Part shown: in pieces, positions 24,645-33,784 of the stretch
Layout of the letters: each line of letters starts with the position of its first letter
Position numbering within the stretch: the stretch's first letter is position 1
Assembly (NCBI RefSeq): GCF_009725235.1
Contig: NZ_WJFC01000103.1
Span: forward strand, 1 to 44,112
DNA: 44,112 nt
Origin: Scytonema sp. UIC 10036
GTDB taxonomy: Bacteria > Cyanobacteriota > Cyanobacteriia > Cyanobacteriales > Nostocaceae
Direction: 5' to 3'
Position numbers and translations under genes: made by a program
The notes under the pieces: generated by a model
What the model saw: the letters and a program-made list of their open reading frames with translations, nothing else
What the model was told of the DNA's origin: nothing
The model's database searches: none

Positions 24645-26412
24645 CGTAGGGTGGGCTATGCGTAAGTTCTAAAGATTTCAGGGTTGTTTGCTGAACTGGA
24701 ATTTCAATCCAGAAAGCTGTTCCTTGTCCGGGTTGAGAAATACATTGCAGTATTCCACCATGCTTTTCAATAATTTGATAGCTAATGGATAATCCCAATC
24801 CAGTCCCCTTACTTGTGCTCTTAGTTGTAAAGAACGGCTCAAATAAATGCGAGCGAACAGTTTCATCCATACCCATTCCGTTATCACTAATGAAAACAAC
24901 AACGCTAGGAATGATTTGGTGTTTTGGTGCTGAAGTATAAATTTTAAGTAATTTTTCTAATTGAGAATTACTATGTATGACTTGCTGAAAATTATCTTCA
25001 GATATGACTCCCGTACAAATATTAATAATCCCTGGTTTTTCTTGCCCTTCAATAGCATCAATTGCATTAGCAATCAAATTCATAAACACCTGACTTAGCT
25101 GATTGGCATAACCCTCAATCAAGAAAATCTTGCCATATTCTTTGATAATTTGTATGCCCTGATGTCTTTTATTTGGCTTGAGTTTGCTTTCTAGAATCAA
25201 TAGGGTGTTATCTATTCCTTCGTGAATATCAACAGGTTTCATTTCTTCTCGTTCCAATCGAGAAAAATTTCTTAATGATAATGCTAAGTGACGAATACGT
25301 TCAATTCCTAAATGCATGGATGACAAGAGATTTGTCAAATCCTGTTTGATAAATTCCAAATCTAAATTTTGAATTAAATCTTTAATTTCAGAAACTGGAT
25401 AGGGATAATACTGTTGGTAAAGATGTAACAAGTTAAGAAGGTCTTGAGTATATTGTTTTGCATAATTGAGGTTACCAGCAACATAGTTAACTGGGTTGTT
25501 AATTTCATGAGCAACACCAGCAACTAATTGACCCAAGCTAGACATCTTTTCACTTTGAATGAGCTGTGTTTGTGTTTGCTGTAGTTCGTAGAGAGTTCGT
25601 TGGAGTTGCTGTGTCTGCTCCTGAGCTACATGAAGTGCATTACAATTTTGTTCGTAAAGCACAGCTTTCTCAATAGCGACTGCTGTCTGCAATGCCAGGA
25701 TCGTTAATAGTTTTAAGTCTTGAGTCGAGTAAGTGGCAGGAGTTTCACTGATAATCACGAGCGCTCCAATAACCTGCTTTTTTGTTGTCAAAGGCACACA
25801 AATGAAAGAATGGAAATTAACTTGGTTATCTACAAACCTTGGATCTGAGAACACATCATTAACAATCTCACCCTGACCGGATTTTACAATTGTGCTAAGA
25901 ATTCTTTGAACTTGTATCAAAGAATTTTCTGAGCAATTGTTCTGACCGTCTTCCCAGAGAATCTCTAACTGACCTGTATTGTTATTGAGGAAAAGAATTG
26001 AAGCACTTGTAGACTGAATTGATTTTCTAGCTTCTTCAATGACCAGTCGAGCAACTTCTTTTGGATTTAAACTAGTAGTTACCTTTGTAAAAATATCATG
26101 AAATAAGTCAATTTCCTGATACTTGTCTAACAGTTCATTGGCTAGTAACTTCTTTTCATACTGCTGTTGCGCTAGGTAGGAAAGTATAGAGGCAATAGTT
26201 TCTGTCTTCTTATCGCTCATAACCCAGCCAATGATTTCGTCTAAAAGCTTGACTGGATATTTATTAACTAATTCTTTGCTGTCTGTACCGATTAGCAATT
26301 TGCCACTTATATCTTTTATACAGAAAGAAGAACCCATCTCATTAACAAGGTTAGTGAGTATGTTGATAACTTCTTTTTGAGTCACTAGCTTTCTGAAATT
26401 GATATGAGTCAT
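24634..26412 (-). CDS. GAF-domain soluble histidine kinase
   Basis: 592 residues, no membrane helix. A short N-terminal region resembling a small-molecule domain (~1-95) precedes a GAF domain (~108-248: SASILFL...FICVPLTTKKQVIGALVI), a coiled coil (~250-290), the dimerisation helix with H302 (VAGVAHEINNPVNYVAGN, the form common in cyanobacteria) and a HATPase (N445, SDNGMGMD, GTGLGLS). First gene of the operon with the hybrid kinase and the REC protein, so these likely form one phosphorelay. The last residues HSPPYDVA and the stop are encoded by a dispersed GTAGGGTGGGC repeat. Confidence 0.88.
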   Translation of the reverse strand: MTHINFRKLVTQKEVINILTNLVNEMGSSFCIKDISGKLLIGTDSKELVNKYPVKLLDEIIGWVMSDKKTETIASILSYLAQQQYEKKLLANELLDKYQEIDLFHDIFTKVTTSLNPKEVARLVIEEARKSIQSTSASILFLNNNTGQLEILWEDGQNNCSENSLIQVQRILSTIVKSGQGEIVNDVFSDPRFVDNQVNFHSFICVPLTTKKQVIGALVIISETPATYSTQDLKLLTILALQTAVAIEKAVLYEQNCNALHVAQEQTQQLQRTLYELQQTQTQLIQSEKMSSLGQLVAGVAHEINNPVNYVAGNLNYAKQYTQDLLNLLHLYQQYYPYPVSEIKDLIQNLDLEFIKQDLTNLLSSMHLGIERIRHLALSLRNFSRLEREEMKPVDIHEGIDNTLLILESKLKPNKRHQGIQIIKEYGKIFLIEGYANQLSQVFMNLIANAIDAIEGQEKPGIINICTGVISEDNFQQVIHSNSQLEKLLKIYTSAPKHQIIPSVVVFISDNGMGMDETVRSHLFEPFFTTKSTSKGTGLGLSISYQIIEKHGGILQCISQPGQGTAFWIEIPVQQTTLKSLELTHSPPYDVA

Positions 26413-26606
26413 CTAATTTCGGCACCATTAGCTCAACATTGCCATCCAAAACAGAGACAATGCTGAGTGTATGGGCTAGCTTATGCTCATGCTGAAAGCA
26501 ACAGCAAGATGCACGCACGTCACTCTGCCTCTATCGGGACACACCTATAATTCCCATAGAGGATAGGTTGAGTAACATCTTCATTGTTAAGTAAGACAAA
26601 TTTATA

Positions 26607-26640
26607 CTTTGCGGTCACTGGTTACTGATTACTGGTCGCT
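26607..26640. repeat. GGTCACTGGTTACTGATTACTGG heptamer remnant at a gene 3' end
   Basis: Four degenerate GGTCACT-family units. They encode the last residues (VISNQ) and TGA of the 85-residue membrane protein. Confidence 0.75.
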
Positions 26641-26872
26641 CATTGCTGCACTTTGTGTCTATTTGTTGGGTTGTGACGTTGTGTTCGTTAGCTTCTTGCG
26701 TTCGTTTTGAAGCACTAGCTTGATAAGTCGCTGTCAGCCCTGTTGCAACAAATACAAATATGACAAAGGTAAACAGTTTGGTAAATGCGTCTTTATCTTT
26801 ATTTTCTTGTAAACACGAATTATACGCTAACAGGAAGAAGCCAACGAGAAAAGGAACGACAATAAAGTCCAT
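26615..26872 (-). CDS. small membrane protein of unknown function
   Basis: 85 residues with two hydrophobic helices (VVPFLVGFFLLAYNS, ~4-18; KLFTFVIFVFVATGLTATY, ~32-50) and a polar tail. GAGG lies nine bases before the ATG, which supports expression. No family recognised. The final residues derive from the heptamer repeat, so the native C-terminus was probably shorter or different. Confidence 0.55.
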   Translation of the reverse strand: MDFIVVPFLVGFFLLAYNSCLQENKDKDAFTKLFTFVIFVFVATGLTATYQASASKRTQEANEHNVTTQQIDTKCSNERPVISNQ

Positions 26873-27207
26873 CTTTTTAACCTCTATCTTTTGTTTGCTG
26901 GCAGATACACCCCGCTTTGTTATCCGTCTGCCAGAAACACTGATACAGATTTTTTAAATGTACATTTTTTTACTGTAATCTAAATAGGGGGAAGTTTGCT
27001 AACATCCCTGACAACTTCTGCGGATGCTGTTGGCGAATAATAGGTCTGACCCCCTATTGACCCGCTGTATCCTTCAAGAAGTCGCGGCAATACTGCAAGG
27101 GATCTTGAATTTTTGTAGGTTGGGCTTTCCCCTTGGGAAAGACAAAAAATGCTTGTAAATGTTGGGTTTCGTTCCTCAACCCAACCTACGTATTTTCATT
27201 GTTTGAC
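26873..27207. other. intergenic region with a dispersed palindrome
   Basis: About 335 bases. GTAGGTTGGG (27116-27125) and CCCAACCTAC (27180-27189) are exact reverse complements around a ~54-base spacer that itself carries a TGTTGGGTTTCGTTCCTCAA core. This is a repeat type often seen between cyanobacterial genes, here next to the glutaminase 3' end. GGCAGATACACC and GTCTGCCAG (26900-26933) form a second weak stem. No gene seen. Confidence 0.6.
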
Positions 27208-28125
27208 CTAATTCCCAAAAACGCTGAGTCCCAAGCCTTGGGATATAGCTTCAACAAAAGCGAGTGCAGCCACAGGATTACCTGTGTTATCTAACGCAGG
27301 GCTGTAGCACGCGATCGCTCCCCGATTGGGTATTACACCTAACAGTGCGCCACCGATCCCCGATTTCATGGGTAAACCGATCTGCAAAGCGTATTGGGGA
27401 GAAGATTCGTACAACCCGCAGGTTAACATGAGTGCATTCACGTTACGGCGATACTGGGCGGTAACTCGTCCATTGTCACAAGCCAATAGTAAACCCAGAC
27501 GGGCTAAATCTTCTACTGTCCCCGATAAACAGCATATTTGCTCGTAAGTGTCAAGAGCTACTTCTACGTCGTCAACATACCCCGAGCGAGCAAGATAACG
27601 GGCTATATCTTGATTGACTTGAGAGTTTACCAAACGCACGGAAGCCAGCATTATCTCGTCTAACTCAAGTTGACACCCAGCTTGCTGGTTCAACCACTGA
27701 CACAGATGTTGGCTGCGATCGCTAGCACTCTTTCCTGGTAACTTATCAGCAAGGGTAATGGCTCCACTATTAATCATGGGATTGCGAGGTCTTCCATTAT
27801 CTTTAACCAGTTGCTCTAAAGAATTAAATGAGACATCAGATGGTTCAACCCCAACCCACTGAAAAACTGTTTCTGCTCCCAAATTTTGTAGCAAATATAG
27901 CAGCGAAAACGGCTTAATTGCGCTCATAAGCGGAAAAACACAAGAAGTCTCTCCATCGCTATAAACTTGCCCTTTTGCAGAAATAACGCAAACCGCAAAC
28001 AAATTAGCATCAGCCAACGCCAGTTGTGGAATGCGATCGATAACTTTTCCTTTAGCTGCAAAAGCTCTAGCCTGCTGCACCCAAGTGGACAACTCGGTAG
28101 TTGTTAAAGTTTCCAATCCTCTCAT
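27208..28125 (-). CDS. glsA: glutaminase
   Basis: 305 residues, the normal length for the bacterial glutaminase family (serine-dependent beta-lactamase-like fold). The SxxK catalytic pair is S68/K71 in PLMSAIKPFSLLYLL. Other family blocks present are NGRPRNPMINSGAI, MLTCGLYESSPQYAL and the C-terminal GLPMKSGIGGALLGVIPNRGAIACYSP (read in parts). It converts glutamine to glutamate and ammonia in the cytoplasm. Transcribed divergently from the thioredoxin-NHL gene. Confidence 0.92.
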   Translation of the reverse strand: MRGLETLTTTELSTWVQQARAFAAKGKVIDRIPQLALADANLFAVCVISAKGQVYSDGETSCVFPLMSAIKPFSLLYLLQNLGAETVFQWVGVEPSDVSFNSLEQLVKDNGRPRNPMINSGAITLADKLPGKSASDRSQHLCQWLNQQAGCQLELDEIMLASVRLVNSQVNQDIARYLARSGYVDDVEVALDTYEQICCLSGTVEDLARLGLLLACDNGRVTAQYRRNVNALMLTCGLYESSPQYALQIGLPMKSGIGGALLGVIPNRGAIACYSPALDNTGNPVAALAFVEAISQGLGLSVFGN

Positions 28126-28256
28126 AACTCAAAAAGGTTGAAGAAGGCAGCTTTGCTGAGGGCAGAAGGGAAGAGAAATATTTTAAGCTAGGTATAGCTG
28201 CCTCTGCCTTCAGATTTACGACCTACTTCATACTTTATACCTCATACTTACTTTAG

Positions 28257-29768
28257 ATGACGCCTCGTGTTAGAGCACCCGAACTGCCTCAAAATCAACC
28301 GTGGTTAAACACGGACAAACCATTGTCTCTTAAAGAACTTAGGGGTAGAGTTATTCTTCTAGACTTTTGGACGTACTGTTGTATCAACTGCCTGCACATT
28401 CTGCCAGACCTAAAATATTTAGAACAAAAATATAAAGATAGCTTGACAGTTATTGGCATACATAGTGCTAAATTTGACAATGAGAAGGAAAGCGAAAACA
28501 TCCGTCAAGCAATTTTACGTTACAACATCGAACACCCCGTTTTAGTTGATAGCGGTTTTAGGGTTTGGCAAGAATATGCCGTGCGTGCTTGGCCAACATT
28601 AATGGCGATCGATCCCGAAGGTTACGTTATTGGCTCTGTATCTGGTGAAGGCAATCGTGACGTTTTAGACGAACTCATAAAAAAGTTAATTCTCCAACAT
28701 CAACAGAAAGGGACTATTAATTTTCAAGAACTTAGCCTTACTTTAGAAAAACAGCGCCAACCACTTGTGACTCCCTTAGCTTTTCCCGGTAAAGTTCTAG
28801 CTACAAACGAGGTTTTGTTTATTGCTGATTCCGGGCATCATCGTCTTATTGTAAGTCTTGTAGATGGGCAAATTTTACACACAATTGGCACCGGACAACC
28901 AGGATTAACAAATGGTTCTTTCAACGAATGCCAGTTTTCTGCACCTCAAGGAATGGCATTTGATGAAGAAAATCAACTTTTGTACGTAGCAGATACAGAA
29001 AATCATGTACTGAGAAGAGTCGATCTCAAACGCCTAGTTGTAGAAACCATTGCTGGAACAGGACAACAAAGCCGCAATATTCATCCTCATGGCGGGGTTG
29101 CAACAGAAACAGCATTGAACTCTCCTTGGGATCTGCAAAAAGTTGGAAATATCTTATTTATTGCCATGGCTGGTTCTCATCAAATTTGGGAAATGAATTT
29201 AGAATCTGGTATTGTGAGAACCTATGCTGGCACTGGTGCAGAAGCTTGTGTTGATGGTACGCTCACCGACTCTACCTTTGCCCAACCAAGTGGGATCGCG
29301 ACAGATGGACAAGACTTATATGTTGCTGACAGTGAAGGAAGTACGATTCGCGCTGTAGGACTGGTTGAACCTTTAACAGTCAAAACTGTTTGCGGTAGTG
29401 GTAACTTGTTCGGTTTTGGTGATGTTGACGGGCAGGGTTTTGATGTTAGGTTGCAGCATTGTTTGGGAGTCGAATATACCCAGAATTTCTTGTGGGTAGC
29501 CGATACTTACAACCACAAGATTAAACTCGTTAATCCCCAAAGTGGTAATTGTCAAACCGTTCTTGGAGACGGTATAGCAGGTTTGCAGGACGGTCAAGGT
29601 AAAAATACTCGTTTTTCCGAACCTTCAGGGGTGAGTGTTATAGGTTCTGAATTATACATTGCCGATACCAACAATCATGCTATTCGTCGTGTAGATTTAA
29701 ATACTTTCACGGTAACAACACTGCAATTCCCAAGTCTATGCTCTCCAAATTTTTGCGTTCCAAATTAA
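28257..29768 (+). CDS. thioredoxin-like / NHL-repeat protein (NHLRC2-like)
   Basis: 503 residues. The N-terminal thioredoxin-like domain (~15-145) has the TlpA-type motif WTYCCINC (redox pair C42/C45). A six-bladed NHL beta propeller (~165-495) carries repeated ADSGHHR, ADTENHVLRRVD, ADSEGSTIRAV, ADTYNHKIKLV and ADTNNHAIRRVD units. The architecture matches the NHLRC2 family found from bacteria to animals. No signal peptide, so cytoplasmic. The role is probably redox or protein scaffolding; the substrate is not known. Confidence 0.88.
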   Translation: MTPRVRAPELPQNQPWLNTDKPLSLKELRGRVILLDFWTYCCINCLHILPDLKYLEQKYKDSLTVIGIHSAKFDNEKESENIRQAILRYNIEHPVLVDSGFRVWQEYAVRAWPTLMAIDPEGYVIGSVSGEGNRDVLDELIKKLILQHQQKGTINFQELSLTLEKQRQPLVTPLAFPGKVLATNEVLFIADSGHHRLIVSLVDGQILHTIGTGQPGLTNGSFNECQFSAPQGMAFDEENQLLYVADTENHVLRRVDLKRLVVETIAGTGQQSRNIHPHGGVATETALNSPWDLQKVGNILFIAMAGSHQIWEMNLESGIVRTYAGTGAEACVDGTLTDSTFAQPSGIATDGQDLYVADSEGSTIRAVGLVEPLTVKTVCGSGNLFGFGDVDGQGFDVRLQHCLGVEYTQNFLWVADTYNHKIKLVNPQSGNCQTVLGDGIAGLQDGQGKNTRFSEPSGVSVIGSELYIADTNNHAIRRVDLNTFTVTTLQFPSLCSPNFCVPN

Positions 29769-29850
29769 TCAATAATGAGGGTGGGAGCTTTGTCTGGTTT
29801 GTCCGGGTTAAAAGTATCAAATTTCCTCCTAATCTTTTTTTAGAATAATT

Positions 29851-30177
29851 ATGAGCATTATTTTACACATCACTCAAAAAGAACAGTGGGAACGAGCAAA
29901 ACTTGATGGGATTTATCGCGGAGATACCCTTGATTCTGAGGGATTTATCCACTGTTCTAAACCAATACAAGTTCTAAAAGTTGCAAATACCTTGTTTTAT
30001 AATCAACGGGGATTGGTACTTCTTTATATTAATTCTGATAAAGTTAGCTCGGAAATTTGTTATGAAGGAGTTGGGGAAGGCGAACAATTTCCTCATATTT
30101 ACGGGGCTTTGAATATTGATGCTGTGACACAGGTTATCGATTTTGAGCCTGGGGAAGATGGTTTTTTTAAGGAGTAA
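29851..30177 (+). CDS. DUF952 family protein
   Basis: 108 residues with the DUF952 hallmarks: ILHITQKEQWERAK at the start, EGFIHCSKPIQV in the middle and PHIYGALNIDAV near the end. It folds like ADP-ribosyltransferase-type small domains and its function is unknown. Soluble. A GTGGGCAGTGC dispersed repeat overlaps the sequence just after the stop. Confidence 0.85.
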   Translation: MSIILHITQKEQWERAKLDGIYRGDTLDSEGFIHCSKPIQVLKVANTLFYNQRGLVLLYINSDKVSSEICYEGVGEGEQFPHIYGALNIDAVTQVIDFEPGEDGFFKE

Positions 30178-30236
30178 AGTGAGCACTGCCCACCCTACTG
30201 ATGACTACTGGTTACTGGTTAATAAAGAGCAGAAAT

Positions 30237-30440
30237 ATGGAAGAGAAGGACTTTCAGGTAGCAGAGTACGTAGATCTAATGGCTGTGTTGTTGGATTTGC
30301 AATTGAAGGATGAGTATCGAGATGGGGTAATAGCAAATTTTGAGAGAATTATGGCGATCGCTCGCATTGTCAATGAGTTTCCTTTACCAGATGAACTAGA
30401 AGCTTCTACCAATAATATCTGTGAGGATGATTCCAGTTGA
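30237..30440 (+). CDS. AtzG-like small subunit (DUF4089)
   Basis: 67 residues from ATG 30237 (an upstream ATG at 30201 would add repeat-encoded residues). The pattern AEYVDLMAVLLDLQL, RDGVIANFERIMAIARIV, EFPLPDELE matches DUF4089/AtzG. AtzG proteins are GatC-like partners of AtzE amidohydrolases, and an AtzE-like gene lies 564 bp downstream with an IS200-type element between them. The stop codon TGA coincides with the right end of that element, so the last residues may differ from the ancestral protein. Confidence 0.75.
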   Translation: MEEKDFQVAEYVDLMAVLLDLQLKDEYRDGVIANFERIMAIARIVNEFPLPDELEASTNNICEDDSS

Positions 30441-30960
30441 GGATGTAGGTGACTCAGGAACCCACATCCGTGCTTTAGCCTTTTTCCTCACTTACTTTTT
30501 TGATTCTCGATATATCGCTTAACAACATCTGTGTTTACTTGTCCTGTTGACGCCACAAAATAGCTAGGACTCCACAAAGAAGGTAGTTTTAATAACTCAG
30601 GAAATTCTTTGCGTAAATGATGACTAGCTTTGGCTTTGATCCATCTTGCTATGTCAGCAGGTGACTCATGGGTAGGTGCGTTAATAAAACAGTGAACATG
30701 GTCTGGCATTACTTCAAGTGTTATTAGCTTCCACCCATGTTCCTGTGTTAACTCAAAGATTATCTCCCGTAATCGTTGCGCCACATTCTCAACTAGTACT
30801 GCTTTTCGTCGTTTGGGAACGAATACGAAATGATAATTCAAAGATGACACAGACCCTTCAGTTCTACGGTACTCGTAATCTTCACAAGAAAATTTTGCCA
30901 TAATTGTTGTATTTTTTTGTTGCTAATACTATAATAGACAACAGAAATTTTCGAGAAATG
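30437..30960 (-). mobile_element. IS200/IS605-type single-gene insertion sequence
   Basis: A lone Y1 transposase plus a right-end hairpin. On the minus strand the tnpA stop is followed by a 9-bp stem (30441-30449 with 30461-30469, one wobble pair, 11-base loop) and directly by TCAA (30437-30440). The left end is not certain; TGTTG/CAACA around 30920-30945 could be the left hairpin, and a candidate limit further out is TTAC at 30991-30994. The right border is better supported than the left. Confidence 0.65.
30488..30901 (-). CDS. tnpA: IS200/IS605 Y1 transposase TnpA
   Basis: 137 residues, full length. The HUH motif is PDHVHCFI and the nucleophilic Tyr is in VKRYIENQ near the C-terminus. Other family blocks are NYHFVFVPKRRK and SLWSPSYFVASTGQV. 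It catalyses single-strand excision and insertion without target duplication. No frameshift, so it may be active. Inserted between the atzG-like and atzE-like genes in opposite orientation. Confidence 0.92.
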   Translation of the reverse strand: MAKFSCEDYEYRRTEGSVSSLNYHFVFVPKRRKAVLVENVAQRLREIIFELTQEHGWKLITLEVMPDHVHCFINAPTHESPADIARWIKAKASHHLRKEFPELLKLPSLWSPSYFVASTGQVNTDVVKRYIENQKSK

Positions 30961-31004
30961 TACAAAACTTAACAAATTAGATTAACAAATGTAATACCAG
31001 ACCC

Positions 31005-32399
31005 ATGATTTGCAATTCTCCTATGGATGATGCTGTAGCAATAGCAACTGCTGTAAAAAGCGGTCAAATTAGCGCGGTGGAAGTTGTCAAATCAGCTTTG
31101 GCAAAAATTGCAGACCGAGATGGGGAACTGAATTGTTTTACTGCTGTAACGGCTGATACTGCTTTGTTCGATGCAGAACGAATCGATAGGGAAATTGCTC
31201 TAGGTCACCAAATTGGTTCTTTGGCTGGTGTCCCTTTCGCTGTTAAAAATTTGTTTGATATTGCTGGAGTCACAACGCTAGCGGGCGCAAAAATTAATGC
31301 CGAAAATCCTCCTGCAACACGAGACGCAACAGCAGTCTTTAAGTTGAAACAAGCGGGTGCTGTTCTCGTGGGTGCTTTGAATATGGATGAGTACGCTTAT
31401 GGGTTTGTCACTGAAAATGCACATTATGGCACTACTCGCAATCCCCACGCTCGCACGCGAGTGGCTGGAGGTTCATCGGGTGGTTCGGCTGCAGCGATCG
31501 CATCTGGCTTAGTTCCTCTGACTTTGGGTTCTGATACAAATGGTTCTATCCGCGTACCTGCGGCGTTGTGCGGTGTTTTTGGTTTGAAACCAACTTATGG
31601 AAGGTTGTCTCGCGCTGGTGTCACTTTATTTTCTAGCAGTTTAGACCACATTGGCCCCTTTGCTCGTTCGATACGGGATATTGCTACAGTATTTGATGTG
31701 CTACAGGGAGAAGACGAGCGAGATCCAGTTTGTACAAAGCGTCCTCCCGAACCTTGTTTGCCACAGATCGATGGCGGGATCGAGGGTTTAAGAATTGCTA
31801 TTGCGGGAGAATATTTTGCTAAAGGAGCAAGCCCGGAAGCATTGGAAGCAGTGCAAAGAGTTGCTGATACTTTAGGAGTTGCTAATAGTATCACAATACC
31901 TGAATCACATCGTGCTAGGGCTGCAGCATTTGTGATTACAGCTTGTGAGGGCGCAAACCTACATTTGGAAAAATTACGCTCTCGCCCCCAAGATTTCGAT
32001 CCCGCAACACGCGATCGCTTTCTTGCAGGTGCGTTAATACCTAGTAGCTGGTACATTCAAGCGCAGCGGTTTAGGAGATGGTATCGAGATAAAATTCGAG
32101 AAATCTTCCAGAAGGTAGATGTGATTATTGCACCCACTACCCCTATTTCTGCTCCCTTAATTGGTCAGCAAACGATGATATTAGACGGAGAAGAAATTCT
32201 TGTCCGTCCTCACCTAGGATTATTTACTCAACCGTTATCTTTTATTGGATTACCTGTTTTATCAGTTCCAATCCATCGTCCAAATACTCTACCTTTAGGT
32301 GTACAGTTAATAGCTGCACCTTATAATGAAGCACTAGTTGTACGGGTCGCGAGAGTATTGGAGGTAGGAAATTTCATTACTCTACCAAACCGTGCTTAA
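31005..32399 (+). CDS. AtzE-family amidohydrolase (amidase signature enzyme)
   Basis: 464 residues. The amidase signature triad is visible: K81 (PFAVKNLFD), cis-Ser in GGSSGGSAAA (155-164) and nucleophile S181 (SDTNGSIRVPA). Family resemblance is to AtzE-type hydrolases, which work with AtzG as a heteromer; AtzE of the cyanuric acid pathway cleaves 1-carboxybiuret, and the natural substrate of cyanobacterial versions is unknown. Some poorer start contexts exist (MICNSPMDDAV...; M7 is an alternative). The 3' end overlaps the convergent response regulator by 23 bp. Confidence 0.82.
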   Translation: MICNSPMDDAVAIATAVKSGQISAVEVVKSALAKIADRDGELNCFTAVTADTALFDAERIDREIALGHQIGSLAGVPFAVKNLFDIAGVTTLAGAKINAENPPATRDATAVFKLKQAGAVLVGALNMDEYAYGFVTENAHYGTTRNPHARTRVAGGSSGGSAAAIASGLVPLTLGSDTNGSIRVPAALCGVFGLKPTYGRLSRAGVTLFSSSLDHIGPFARSIRDIATVFDVLQGEDERDPVCTKRPPEPCLPQIDGGIEGLRIAIAGEYFAKGASPEALEAVQRVADTLGVANSITIPESHRARAAAFVITACEGANLHLEKLRSRPQDFDPATRDRFLAGALIPSSWYIQAQRFRRWYRDKIREIFQKVDVIIAPTTPISAPLIGQQTMILDGEEILVRPHLGLFTQPLSFIGLPVLSVPIHRPNTLPLGVQLIAAPYNEALVVRVARVLEVGNFITLPNRA

Positions 32400-33060
32400 T
32401 GGCATAACGGACTAATTCAGCACGATTGCTTGTTGTTGTTTTTCTCAATAAACTGCTTACATATTTTTCCACAGTCCGAGGACTGAGATGTAGCTGTTGT
32501 CCCATTTCAGCATTAGAAAGACCGTGAGTTAAAAGCTCTAAAACTTCCTGCTCTCTTGAGGTTAATTCCGAAAATATTTGCGATTTTTGAATATCTGTAA
32601 CTTGTGAGTAGTGAACATCCACAGGTTTTGTTGAAACGGAAGTTCCCACATTTTCATTTTGGGGAAAACGGTATTCAGATTGAATGATTTGCGATCGCTC
32701 TAGGAGATTGCGAATCGCTGCTGCTAACTCTTCTAATTCAAAAGGCTTGGGCAAGTAAATGTCGCATCCTGATTGGTAGCCCAGGATTCTTTCTTGAGTC
32801 TTTGTTCGTGCTGTTAACAGAATAACAGGAAGCAACCGGAAAGAAGGTTGCTGCCGAACCCGCCGCACTAGTTCGTAACCGTTCATTTGTGGCATGACGA
32901 TATCAGTGACTATTAAATCGGGATGGTATTGTTCTACCATCACCAAAGCCTCTTGACCGTCATTTGCTGTAATGACTGAATAGCCAGACAGTTCAAGATA
33001 ATCGCTGATAGACAGACGAGTGCCCAGATCGTCATCCACTACAAGGATCGTCAAGGGCAT
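32377..33060 (-). CDS. REC-LuxR (NarL-type) response regulator
   Basis: 227 residues from ATG 33060, which has AGGGG nine bases upstream and begins exactly at the REC strand (MPLTILVVDDD). D53 (VTDIVMPQMNG) is the phosphoacceptor and K105 (YLPKPF) is conserved. A linker precedes a C-terminal LuxR HTH (~163-225: LTSREQEVLELLTHGLSNAEM, LSPRTVEKYVSSLL). A DNA-binding transcription factor; no kinase is adjacent. It runs convergently into the AtzE-like gene. Confidence 0.9.
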   Translation of the reverse strand: MPLTILVVDDDLGTRLSISDYLELSGYSVITANDGQEALVMVEQYHPDLIVTDIVMPQMNGYELVRRVRQQPSFRLLPVILLTARTKTQERILGYQSGCDIYLPKPFELEELAAAIRNLLERSQIIQSEYRFPQNENVGTSVSTKPVDVHYSQVTDIQKSQIFSELTSREQEVLELLTHGLSNAEMGQQLHLSPRTVEKYVSSLLRKTTTSNRAELVRYAIKHGLVE

Positions 33061-33784
33061 GGACAGTACACCCCTAGCATTTTTTACCAATAAGTTTGCT
33101 CGCTCAAGCACTATCAATAAACACAGATAAAATAGTACTCCTATGTTTCATACTATGACATGATTCTCAGTGAATCACTTCTCAATAGTAGATTTACTGG
33201 TTCTAACTTAAAATTCTTAAGTTAGGTTTGCACTCTAACGAACACTAATAACCATTTGCACGTCCTTATATCTTTTCCTGTATCAGAGATGACACATTTT
33301 TCAGATATATTTTATCGAATAGGTGCCAAGTTAGGTTGAGTACATTACTTTGGGAAAACTAAGTATAAATCTCTAGTACAGTTCGACAGATAGAAAATAA
33401 TAGTACGTAAGACTTTAGCACTCCAGTAAATTGTATCAAGAATTTTTTATTTTACTTTGGTAGATCCACTTTAGGGGGGAGACTTGTTTGTATCCTACAC
33501 TACACGCGTCTCTTATTTAACAAACACCCGGAGAAAACTTGGCTGTTTGCTAACGGTAACAATTTACATCGACATTATTTTAACATATCAACAACCTAAG
33601 TTTCGATTTGCGCTTAGAAAGTTTGTGTAATTTTATTCTTGGGACAGTTGAGGTACGAGAGATTGGTTGTTGAGCATAGAATAGACTTTGAGCAGTACTA
33701 CCTGGATGACTCATGAGTTAACAATAGGTATTTTGCTTACCACATCTATAATTAGTTAATCAAAGCACACTTGGATAATCGATT
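33061..33784. other. long intergenic region, unexplained
   Basis: More than 700 bases without an ORF I trust. It contains the inverted repeat at 33203, a perfect ACTCATGAGT palindrome at 33709-33718 and AT-rich segments. The stretch GGGGGGAGACTTG at 33474-33486 and two copies of AAGTTAGGTT (33219, 33336) are present. It may hold long 5' leaders or a small RNA for the flanking divergent genes; I could not recognise one. Confidence 0.5.
33203..33225. promoter_or_regulatory. perfect 9-bp inverted repeat upstream of the REC-LuxR gene
   Basis: CTAACTTAA (33203-33211) and TTAAGTTAG (33217-33225) are exact reverse complements with a 5-base spacer. It lies ~145 bp upstream of the regulator start. 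It is compatible with a dimeric operator, possibly for the LuxR regulator itself, or with an RNA hairpin; neither is proven. Confidence 0.4.
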
